A stretch of 64,000 nucleotides of DNA. Origin: Lentinus brumalis. Taxonomy: Eukaryota; Basidiomycota; Agaricomycetes; Polyporales; Polyporaceae. Below are positions 53,356 through 64,000 of this stretch, in pieces (position 1 is the stretch's first letter; each line of letters starts with the position of its first letter). The position numbers and the translations under genes were made by a program. The notes under the pieces are model-generated. The model was not told where the DNA came from and ran no database searches. It worked only from the letters and a program-made list of their open reading frames with translations. The DNA lies in the NCBI GenBank assembly GCA_001792895.1, contig MARA01000002.1, positions 2,356,001 to 2,420,000 of the forward strand, written 5' to 3'.

Positions 53356-56300
53356 ATGCCTCCTCGACGGCGACCACAGTTCACGCAGGAGAGCATCGAC
53401 CAGCAGCTGCAGCAAATACACCTGCTGGACCAGGCCTCCTCATCCGAGAACCTGGAGCAACTTGGTCCTATCATCAAGCAGATACACGCGAACAGGCAAC
53501 AGGAAGCGTACTTGCGCACACTGCAGGCCCTGATAGAATCTAAGGATGCCGAGATTGAGTCAATATGTGGCGATAACTACCAGGAGTTCATCAGCTCAGT
53601 CTCCACACTCTTCTCCATTAAGTCCTACACCACCAACCTCCGGGACAAGATCGCGACGCTTGATGCCAGTGTATCACAAGTCGGGAAGAGCCTCGTGGAG
53701 AAGAAGAAGGCGATGCTGCAGACGAAGAAGACCGCGGCAAACTTGGATGAGGCCATTGACGGCCTCCAAGCATGTCTACGCGTGCTGGATGTCGTGAATC
53801 GAGTGGGAGAGATGGTGAAGGAGGGGAAGTACTGGAGTGCGCTGCGGGTCCGTACCTCACGCTGTGTCGGTCCTGTCCATGTCTGTAGTATTCATATATC
53901 TCCATTACAGTCTCTTGAGGACATCGAGAGTATGCCGCCGACGTCCCTGTCGCAAACCCCGCTGTTTCAGCACCTGCTTTCTTCACTGCCTTCCTTGCGA
54001 GGCCAAATCAAGGATGCAGTGACGGCGTCCATGAAGCAATGGTTACTGGACATCCGAAATGTCAGCGCACAGATTGGCCAGCTTGCATTGGAGGCTATGG
54101 AGATGCGCACACGACGGTGGCGGAGTCGCCGCGACAAGGATCCCATGTTGAAGTCAAGTCGAGTCGGCAGCGCGGTGGAGAGCATCACTTATGAGAAGAC
54201 TGAGTGTATGCGCAGCGAAGCCCTTTCCGCGCCGTTAACAATCACTGATAGTTCCTCTCACAGATAACGTTCTTGACAACGACCAGCTGCAGGTTGATTT
54301 CAAGCCGCTGTATGAGTGTATCCACATATACAGCGCACTTGACTCATTGGATGAGATCCGGCGGTCATATCAGGCTGACCGGAAGGTATGGTCTTACTCT
54401 CCAAGTCGAAACCCTCGCTGAACTGCTGCTGTCCTAGGCACAATCCGATCTCATCATACCTGAACCCCTCCCTCTATCCTCCCTACCCTCCATCACACAG
54501 GAGATCGTGGGTTACTTCATCATCGAGACTCATGTCCTGAACACAACGGGCAGCTTCCGGTCCGAGCGAGAAGTCGAAGACCTCTGGGATGCCCTCATCA
54601 GCCGGCTCAGCAAGGTGGTAGAGGATATCCTCCGGACTGAGAACGACCCAGACACCTACCTGAAAGTGAAGGAGGCCCTCCTCGGTTTCGTTATGACGCT
54701 CGAGGTGAGAGCCGACTCTCTTCGGAGCGTGCCCTTTCCTGATCATCCATTCAGTCGTACTCGTACTCGACCACGAGCATTCACTCTCTCATTCTGCGCC
54801 TGTTTGAGAAGTACGTGAACATTCTCGAGATCAAGTTCGGGAAACGCTTCGAGAACGTGGGTGGGCACCTTGGAGACCGGCTAGTCTTACTCATGGCGTT
54901 CTTCAGATCATATCACAAGATGACTTCCAGCCCATGTATGTTGAGAAGGACAGCGAGAAGGAGAGCGTGATGGACACTGTCTGGCTCACCCGCGAGCAGC
55001 GTAGCCAGTTACAGGCGTAAGCATCAACACCGTTCTGTCTCATCATGTTCTCACGGTCGAGCAGGACCCCCGCACCTCTCAATCTCCCCTGGTCGCAAGG
55101 ATATTACCTTTGTTGTCAAGATGTACGTCTCGTTCTGCGTGTCGTAATGTACTTGACTGACTTGCCCCATATATCCAGATCCGCAGCTTCGTGCAGAACT
55201 TTTATCAGTTCATCGAAGGTGTCTCACAACATCACCGCAATATTGATGACTTACTGAGCAAGGTGCGTGACTTGATCCGCAGCATGATTCCTGTGCTTTA
55301 AATGGTCCTTTCCGTTCCACAGTCGCTGGACACCATCCTCACGACATACATCAGCGAGTCTCTGGCAAAACGAGCACAGAGCACAGCGAACGTTTCCCAG
55401 ATCGCGCAAATCATCACCAACCTCGAGCACTTCGAAATCTCCTGCGCAGAGCTCGAGCGGTCTCTCACCAACATCCGGTCCGTCTCTTCTTCTGTCCTCC
55501 GCTCCCCAGGGTCGACCTCTCTGATCTTCTGTGCCAACGCAGGTCATCTCAGCGCGGAGGCACAATCCGCGTGAAAGCTGCCGCCTCCTTCGTCGCAACG
55601 CGCACGAAGGCCATCATGCGCGTCACAGAGGCAATGAGCTCTAAGCTAGACGACTTCTTCGGCCTGGCCGAGTACGACTGGACACCGAGCACACGCGAGG
55701 ACGCGCCGAGCATGTACCTCTACGAGCTCGTCAACTGGCTCACGACCGTCGTCGACTCCCTCGCGCTCAAGGACGCCCACAAGGAGGAGGCGTATCGCGG
55801 CGCCGTGGGCTACATCGCCAGCTGCTTCTTGGTATGTGCTCGTTGCACCTCATCTCCTGCTGACCGTGTCTTGTATGACTTGTATGCTCATGCACTCCTC
55901 GGAAAACCAGGACTTCCTCACCGGCCGCGACATCCCGATGATGAACGAGAATGCGATCGCGAACCTCCTGCTCGATGTCGACTTCCTCGACGAGGAGCTC
56001 AAGCGCAATGGCCATCCGCACAGCGAGGCTTTCACCGAATTGCGCTCGGTACGTCCATCTGCCTTGCCTTTCCAATCACCCTCCGTCCATGCCCTTTCTA
56101 TCCAATCCATCTACCCGTCGTTCTCACCGTGATCATCCCGATGTTGACTGCGACGATCCTGGTCTAGATGGCGTCCGTGGTTATGTCCGACGCCGTCAAC
56201 GCGTACCTCGTCCAATCGATCCGCCAGACGTCATACCCAGCGGTGAAGCCGAAGCGACTTGCGGCCCTGCTCGAAAAGCTGGCGCGGTACGGCCAGGAGT

Positions 56301-56389
56301 GTCGTGACGCACCCTCTCGGGAGCGGGGAGAGAGACGCAGGAAGGAAGCCGAGGCGGTCGGACGGCTGTTCCCCGGGGAGAACCGCTGA
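53356..56389 (+). CDS. SEC15: Exocyst complex component Sec15
   Basis: This exocyst subunit is the effector of the Rab GTPase Sec4 and the direct partner of Sec10 in docking secretory vesicles. The start MPPRRRPQFTQESIDQQLQQ precedes IHLLDQASSSENLEQLGPII. CGDNYQEFISSVSTLFSIK and KIATLDASVSQVGKSL form the N-terminal coiled coil. FKPLYECIHIYSALDSLDEI lies near residue 300. EIVGYFIIETHVLNTTGSFR follows, and QGYYLCCQDIRSFVQNFYQF is rebuilt across introns. The C-terminal domain holds ESLAKRAQSTANVSQIAQII, FFGLAEYDWTPSTREDAPSM and DVDFLDEELKRNGHP. It ends RLFPGENR-stop. A dozen or so short introns are present, and all those I checked splice in frame. Confidence 0.93.
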
Positions 56390-56861
56390 GCGCTGAGCGC
56401 TGATCCTCGTGTCGAGTGCGTCATGCCTGCCGAGTGCGCGTATTGTACGTCTTCCATCCGCACAGCTGCTAATGGGAGGGGCACGGATGGTCGCGACCTG
56501 CGTCATGACACATGTTGCATGTATACCTCTCTGTCAATCGTAAATTATACCAGTGTATATGCTTTCTCTAGCCGGAAGAGCATTTTGAAGGCCGCCGGGG
56601 GCGCATCGGTACAGAGTGTGTACGATATGAGGGGAAACTGAACTCCAAGTTACGTTATATGACACAGAAAGAGGAGAAAGGGGTCATCAAAGCTAGGGCG
56701 AACGAGAAGGGAGACTAATTGGGCAACAACTGAGCAGGAGGAGACGGAGGTGAACCAGTGAAACCCTCTTCGATATCGTAATGATCATAAGACATGAACA
56801 TGATGAACGTTCGGCACCGTTGAAGAAGGGGACCCACACGCGACGACGGAGAGGACGCCAA
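56390..56861. other. Intergenic between convergent genes
   Basis: These 472 bases lie between the stops of SEC15 and the Arf gene. They are likely two 3' UTRs. A perfect GCTGAGCGCTGAGCGCTGA near-tandem repeat sits at the SEC15 stop (56385-56403). Confidence 0.5.
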
Positions 56862-57752
<891 letters not shown>

Positions 57753-58237
57753 GGCTGCTGCAGAAGGACGAGAATACGGGAAATGAAGAGGTGGTGGAGG
57801 AGAGACAGGCGGGGAGGAGGACTGCAACAAGTTCGCCGTGTGAGGTCCATTTCAAGCTCCGCAACGTGGCGCTGCTCGCGGGCACCGCCGACGTCGACGA
57901 GGACACGACTCGCTCCCTCCAGAGCACGTCTACGTCCACGTCCACCCTCGGCTCGGCCACGTTACAGTCCAAAAGCTGTTTCGTCGTGCGCGGTACACGC
58001 CAGCTGTACGTGTTATTCTCTACGGCGGGCACCGACGAGGAACACAGCGCCTACCAGTCAACGCCGAAGTCTCCACGTTTGCCATGCGCTGATGCCTCAT
58101 ACAGCACACACCCGCTCTTACGGCATACAGCCGCCACATTCTTATATGCACACTACTCGTACATCGTACAACTTGGAGGGGGGAGTACATGTCACACGAA
58201 CATAAATACCAGCTCGTTGTTCCTTCGCATCGGGATA
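57753..58237. other. Intergenic, Arf1 promoter and P450 3' flank
   Basis: These 485 bases hold the upstream region of the Arf gene and the end of the P450 gene. Open frames on the plus strand have no family resemblance. Confidence 0.5.
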
Positions 58238-60911
58238 TCAGACGTCCCGCTCAGCCTCGGTCATTTTCACCCACAAGCCGCCCTGCAGCGCCATGTCAGT
58301 ACTTCCGCACAAAGCGCACGGCAGGCGTATGCACTCACATGGACGTAGAGCGTCAGGTGTGCCTTGGGGAATATCTTCTCGGCACCCTTCTGGCCTTCCG
58401 CCCCCGCCCACTCAGGCGGCGGGCGCGCCTCAGGGGGCTGCGCGGAGAGGTCGAGCTCCATCTGCGAGAAGTTCTGCAGCAGGCGGATGAGGAAGAACGA
58501 CATCTCGTTGTATGCGAACTGTGCGGATGTCATCAGCTTCCATAGCGATGCAACCACTAAGCAGTTGTTCGTACCTGTTGCCCCAGACAGATGCGAGGGC
58601 CCGCGTTGAATGGTAGGAAGATGAACGGGTTCGCCGTGAAATACTTGTTCAGCCGCTCGTCGAGCCACCTGTCGGGGTCGTAGTATGCAGCTATGCTCCG
58701 TGTCAACAACTGATTGCCCTTGGACGCGCACGAATAACTCACCATCGGGACCCCAATAATCCTTCCGACGGTGCATCATGAATACGGAGTAGCTAACACT
58801 ATGGACGAATGAGGTCAATACGAGACCACTATCCGGACAGCCGGGACATACGCGACGTTAGCCGGGACGAAGACGCGAGGTTTAGTGGGATCAGGGTTGG
58901 GGAAAGTCGTGTCCTTGTTGGGAACACTATCTCGAGCGTGAGCTTCATGTGCAGATGTGCAGGATGACAGATACTGACCGGACATTGAAAGGCCTGCCGT
59001 TGGGTATCAATATGTTAGCACCCTCCAATCGACGACGACAACAACACATACACAACGGGGTACAAGCGCAGGGTTTCTGTGTCACAATCAGGCTACGTTC
59101 TGTCTGATACTTAGACCAGAGCCACCCACCGTTAATGACCGCACGCAGGTACTTCATCGTCCTGATGTCCTCGAAGCTCGGCATTTGAGTAGGCCCAATA
59201 TGTTCCAGAACTTCCGCGCGCAGCCGCTTGAAGACCTCGGGGTTCATGCACAGAAGATACACGGCGAACGTCAGAGTTGCAGCCGTCTGGGGGAGCAAGA
59301 CATTCAGCACACAAACGACGGAGCTGACCTACGAAGGAAAGGCTCACGGTGTCTCTGCCCGCAATCAGGATGTTGAGCGTTTCGTCGTGGAGCACAACCG
59401 GATCTGAGAGAAAGCTATCAGTGAACTCTCTCCGGTCGAAACACAACCTATACCCACCATCAGTGAGCTTCACCAGATGGTCCAGCAGCGTCTCCGAGTC
59501 TTCCGCATCCTGGTCCTTCTCGGCGCCACTCTTGCCAATTTGCGACCTATTCTTCCTGATCGCCTCCTCCAGAATCGGCTGCAGATACGCGTCCACCTCC
59601 TTCATGGCGTCCGCCGAAGCGTCCTTTGTGAGCTCGCTGAAGCGCCACACCCATCCCATGCGCAGGCGCATGGCGAGCGCAGCCTGGGCTTTGAGGAATG
59701 CCTCCGCGAAGCGGTCCGCCGCGCTGGGCGTCCGAACTACCAGTGCTGCGACGGGGTCGTTGTAAGCGTACGGGAGGTCCGTCTTCAGACTATGCACGCA
59801 TTGGCCGAAGAGGAATTCTGTCGCGCTGTCGAGCGTGAAGCGGGAGACCAGGTCCTAGTGGATCGTCAGTACCTGTGGGACTTCCATAGATTCATAAGGA
59901 ACTGACCTGGAAGTCCAAAGCGTGCCCACCGCGGAAGCGCTCCTTCATCTTCTTGATCGCGAGGTCTGTGGTCAAGCTTGTAAGCTCTCAGGCTTCGACT
60001 GCAGCGAACCACGTCGGAGAGAGTCGCTTACCAGCGTGACGGTCGAACATCTCGAAGTGGGATATCCGGTCGCGAGTGAAGTACGGGCGCGTCATCGTCC
60101 GGTGGAACCTGGCACCAGTCGCGGTCAAATCCGTGTGATCGAGACAGACAGACGCAGTGCTCACTTCCACATCTCGCCGTCCGCGTTGAACACACCTACA
60201 CCGAGCACCGAGTGAACAGTCTCCCGGAAATCCTCGCCTAAAACGCAGCCGATTCCTGATCAGACTGTGTCATACACTAGGGCCGGGAGTGCGCATACCT
60301 TTGTCGAAGATAGGGAAGTCCGTCGCAAGGATAGTCTGGAAGTCTCTTTCAGCGCTGCAGCATGGCACCAGTGACCAGCAGCGAGCGAGCCACATGCATA
60401 TACGGACCTTCATGACATTTGCGTCGGTCGTCAAGTATATCGGTTCCCAGAGCAATGACACGGAGTGCAAAGAGCCATACTCTTCAAGCCCGCTCCAGAA
60501 GCCGTCACCTCCATAACAACAAGCCAATGTCAGGATCGTTCTGCCCAAGGTGACTGCGCGACTGCACGCACCGAGATAACCGTGGCGAAAGGCCTCAATG
60601 CCCTGCTGGAGAAGGTCCAGGTTTCCTATGCGTTTGCCCACCCGCTCGGGAGGCATGACAGCACCCATTGCTGCCGCGCGCCACTTGTAGCTCTTGATTT
60701 TGTAGACGATCCGCCCTACGTAGACGAACGGGATACTCAGGAGCGCGGCGAGGGCGATCCATACTATCCCAATATTCATGCCACCGGCCGCGGAGAGGGC
60801 TCTTGCACCTGCGACGACGAAGACCGCGGGGAGACAGTTGATTACCGTGTGCTTGAGCACAGGTGGGAGACCCGGAGGTAGTTTGAATCTTGCTGCATGT
60901 TTGGAGGACAT
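58238..60911 (-). CDS. Cytochrome P450, CYP63/CYP52-like
   Basis: This membrane-bound monooxygenase is probably for alkanes, fatty acids or aromatic compounds. The start [20 protein letters not shown] is followed by two hydrophobic N-terminal stretches ([16 protein letters not shown] and [20 protein letters not shown]) that anchor it in the ER. Joined exons give [27 protein letters not shown] (helix C with the haem-propionate Arg), and the I-helix [20 protein letters not shown]. The K-helix ExxR is in [24 protein letters not shown] follows. The haem loop [20 protein letters not shown] carries the Cys thiolate ligand. The end is [15 protein letters not shown]. A dozen or more introns splice in frame, giving about 600 residues. 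The CYP63 assignment rests on motif resemblance only. Confidence 0.9.
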
Positions 60912-61791
60912 GTTGGGCAGGGATCAGTGACCAAGGGGGATGCCCACTGTTGCGGGTTCCAGGAGTCTTATGGTGGATCGCGGGCACCCGGATATGTTAT
61001 GATACTGCGCCGATGGGATTCGGAGAGATACCCGGTCAGCTGGACCGCTTGGATTTACGGATGATGGTGGAGGCACAAACTTACGAAGAAGTGCGTATTG
61101 CGGCCCTAGCCCCTGGCCCCTGGGAGAGTTTGAAAGTGTGATGATACTGCGGCTACTGCGGGCTACCGTGATGAAGATGACGAGGTCGGGGCGAACAAGT
61201 CATTTGACATTGGATACGAGAATCATCAGTACTCGAGATACGGATCCTGTCATCGTTGGATCAAATGCATACTTTGCAAGTAGCTTCCAGCGGGCCACAA
61301 GTCGATGCAGGCTTGAGACACTGGACCGGGACATATACAGAACCGTCGACGCGTCTTGGACGCGTTATTCACGGATGATCATGAAGCTAGTAGCTACGTG
61401 CGTGGGAGCGTGTCGCCACGTGTCGATGTCGTACAAGCTCCTATGGCACAAGCAGCCATGCCAGAACGACCTTTAGTACTGTACATAGTGTTCACGTCCG
61501 CAATCTGCTACACTGGTAGCTATCTCATTGCTACATGTTGCTGAGTGCGAAGATGTGTGGGTATGCGACATGAGGGACGATACTGTGACTGAACATCCCA
61601 GTAAACCCCAGCGCTCAAGCGCTCACAGGCGGCATCCTCCGAGACATGATTTTGACTTCGTAGCGCGGGACTGATGTGTATCTGGACCCTCGCAAAATGA
61701 ATATCGCTTCTCAGTCGCTCACAAAGTAAAGAGAGGTGAGACCAGATGGATAGCTAGTCAAGAACCAGTACAACAAAGTATCGATACATCA
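60912..61791. other. Gene-poor stretch between two minus-strand genes
   Basis: These 880 bases contain the P450 promoter and the CPSF2 3' flank. Short open frames (to 112 residues) have no motif and do not join by splicing. No RNA gene is recognised. Confidence 0.5.
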
Positions 61792-64000
61792 TTACGCCGC
61801 CACGAGCGCAAGCAGGCTATATATCTCCCTACGAACAACATGGTAGACGTCCGATACAGAGCCCTCCAGCTCGACGCGCCCCCGCGCCGTTTTCCTGACC
61901 GCAACCGAGTCCCCGAGAGCGTCTGAGCTCATGCCTCGCCTGGCGGCCGCACCGCAGATCAGTACACCCTCGCCGACGAGCTCAGCCTGTACGCCAACAG
62001 AGGCGAGGCGTGACTTCAGCGAGGTCAGCTTCAGCTCGCCGATCATCGTGGATTGCGGCAGAGTCTGGGTAGGACGCGAGCCCAGCATACGACCCCGGAG
62101 GGGCTTCCGTGCCGCGGTGTCTTGGAGGTGGGTAACCACTGCTGGTTCTAGGACGGGTATAGTCGACGACGCGAGGCTCGAGACGCGGCCGGACACGTAT
62201 CCGATTTCGTTGTCCTCGAACTATCACATAGAAAATCAGAGGACAAACACAACGAGTCGTGAAATCCGCGTACCCTGGACATCTTGATGGATGCCAGCAA
62301 CTCGTCGCTGAGCGATATTGAGAAGCTGTTTGTATGCTGCCCGATCTGTACCGTCTCGCCTTGACTTGGAGCAAAGATCTCCTTCGTCATAGCCCGAATG
62401 TTCGCACAGCTCTCGATCAACGCCTCAGTCGCCGGTTGAGGAGCATGTACGAGGATCTGAAGTACATACGGTGAGTGTATGCACATATTAGTATGTGGTC
62501 CCAGTGCGTACCATCTTCCGTGGGTTGACTTGGGGCACGATGGTTTTCACCGCACGACCGTCGTTGAGACCCTCCAAATCCACGAATAATAGTCGACATG
62601 CCAATTGCACTTCGACGTAAGATGTGACGAATTTTGACGGGGGTTCTCGGGGTGCTTTCTGCATTGAACTGTCAGTATGATATATTTACGAACCAGATAG
62701 TCCTGACGCACCTTCGCCTCTTCCTCCTGCTGCCGTCGCTTGGCCTCCTTGGTCTCCTCGCTCTCCGCGTCCTCCTCCAGCGCCTTCCCCTTCCTCAACC
62801 ACATGCCGACGTCGACCGTCTCACCATACTCGTCCACTCTCCGCTTCTTTTCCACATACGGGAACATCCTGAACCTCTGCGTCTGACCCTCCGCGCTCTT
62901 GAAGAACGACGTCGCCTTTGCGACGTTGCCCTTCAAGTAGATGTCGAATGATATTCGTGTCACACCGTCTTCCTCCCAATCCCCGCCGTCCGTCAGCCCG
63001 TTTGCGTCGCGTTTCCGCTTGGCGCGCCCGTTGGGTCGGGCACGCTTTCCATCCTCGGCCGTGTCCATGAAGTCGTCCCCGAGTGATCGCTCGACCTCAT
63101 TCTCCTCGTCGTCTGACCCGGAATCTGTGTCGGTATCCGATTCACTATCGGCCTCATCGGCCTCGAGCATCCGCTGGGAGCGAGCGAGCGCAGCCTGCTG
63201 GGCAGCCTCCTTCTCCCGCGCCGCACGTTCCTTCGCAAGGAACTCTTCCAACTCGGCACCTTGCAACGGAACCTTGGAGTGCATCTACAATCATGTGTGC
63301 ATAACCACTAGTCAGACAAGATGTCGCGCGGTATGTCGGCCGGCGAAGAGAATTTACCTCAAGGCGAAGCACACCGTCCATCATGATGTTGCTCCCGATC
63401 CTGCCCCTGTCCCACTTCGCTTCCTCCCGCTGCGAGTCGTTCCACTTGTCGAACAGGAGTCGACCAAGCGTCCCAGGCTCACTGCGACCGGTGAGTAGGA
63501 CGACGTTGTCCGGAATCTCCGCAAATTTCGCGAATATTGACCGAGAAGGACCATGGGACAGCGTTGCCGGGACTGCAAGGATGAGTTTGGGGTCCTTATG
63601 CGAGTATGCCTGCATCAAGGACTCTGCATTCATGAAGAATTCCACGTGACTGCAGCGAAAGTGAGAGCCAGAAAATGTTGGAGCCTTCAGAATGGCTCAC
63701 CGGAAACGTAGCGCAAAGGCACCGAGAGCATCCTCGTCGTGATCATCGTCACGTCGCCGTCGGTCTCGCCTGCCGTCCGGCTTCCCATCCTCACCGACGT
63801 CCTCCTTGCTGATGGTACCGCCGAACCATTCCATCATACTGCGGACGAAAGTGAGCATCTCCTGGCCCGTGCGAGAGAGTAGACATATTGGGTATTTCAG
63901 TCTCGAGTAATTCCAGTGCTGGTCCAGCAGAACAAGGAGCTCTAGCACCCTGCTACTGGAGTCACAGGGGAGGAGAAGCGAGTTTCGTGAGGATAAGGTT
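61792..64000 (-). CDS. CFT2: Cleavage and polyadenylation specificity factor subunit 2 (CPSF100/Cft2), C-terminal part
   Basis: This is the catalytically inactive metallo-beta-lactamase/beta-CASP partner of the CPSF73 endonuclease in mRNA 3'-end formation. The window holds its middle and end; the N-terminal lactamase part lies to the right. At the edge one reads LLDQHWNYSRLKYPICLLSR, then FVRSMMEWFGG with a variable charged insert. HVEFFMNAESLMQAY and DPKLILAVPATLSHGPSRSI follow, with EIPDNVVLLTGRSEPGTLGR in the beta-CASP region. An acidic disordered stretch and a basic KRARPNGRAKRKRDA nuclear signal lead to RISFDIYLKGNVAKATSFFK. The end includes FVDLEGLNDGRAVKTIVPQV, ILVHAPQPATEALIESC and REIYSLLALVAA-stop. 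Introns are short and in frame. Confidence 0.93.

Overview
This window is nuclear DNA from a filamentous basidiomycete, most likely a wood-associated member of the Agaricomycetes. The genes are dense and broken by many very short GT-AG introns (about 45-75 bases). The coding DNA is CpG-rich. Several proteins have a typical basidiomycete character: a GH9 endoglucanase with a membrane anchor, a CYP63-like P450, a protoglobin-domain protein, Gemin2, and exocyst subunits with many introns. I support about 30 protein-coding genes. Two run off the window edges: uracil phosphoribosyltransferase on the left and CPSF2/Cft2 on the right. I found no rRNA, tRNA or CRISPR array.

Layout. 0-10 kb: a uracil salvage enzyme (partial), the sulfite reductase flavoprotein Met10, a Gfo/Idh/MocA oxidoreductase, a GH9 cellulase, and a Ser-rich single-pass wall or membrane protein. 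10-12 kb: a small unknown gene beside a CpG-depleted, hairpin-rich tract that looks like a mobile-element remnant. 12-21 kb: mitochondrial enoyl-CoA hydratase, exocyst Sec10, a ChaC-type glutathione-degrading enzyme and a Ytp1-family membrane protein. 21-24 kb: a long stretch with no recognisable gene. 24-32.5 kb: an MFS transporter of the allantoate/pantothenate group, an unknown coiled-coil protein, an ACMSD-type amidohydrolase facing quinolinate phosphoribosyltransferase, and a Kre9/Knh1-like GPI protein. 33-41.5 kb: Gemin2 and a DUF3245 protein sharing a short promoter, a His-rich unknown, a weak candidate gene, a protoglobin, a second gene-poor stretch, and a dual-specificity phosphatase. 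42-64 kb: a long alpha/beta hydrolase, two tandem alpha-tubulins, a Bin3/MePCE-type RNA methyltransferase, a HAD phosphatase, exocyst Sec15, Arf1, a P450, and CPSF2.

Most genes are housekeeping genes. Themes that recur are vesicle traffic (Sec10, Sec15, Arf1), RNA processing (Gemin2, Bin3, CPSF2), NAD synthesis from tryptophan (ACMSD-like and QPRT) and the cell wall or plant-wall sugars (GH9, Kre9-like, Ser-rich protein).

The points most worth a second look are three places where a conserved protein continues in a frame shifted by one base (Met10 C-terminus, GH9 anchor, His-rich protein), the CpG-poor hairpin-rich insertion at about 11.2-11.9 kb, the convergent ACMSD/QPRT pair, and the uneven intron pattern of the tandem alpha-tubulins. 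I did not find a clear candidate for an entirely new system.
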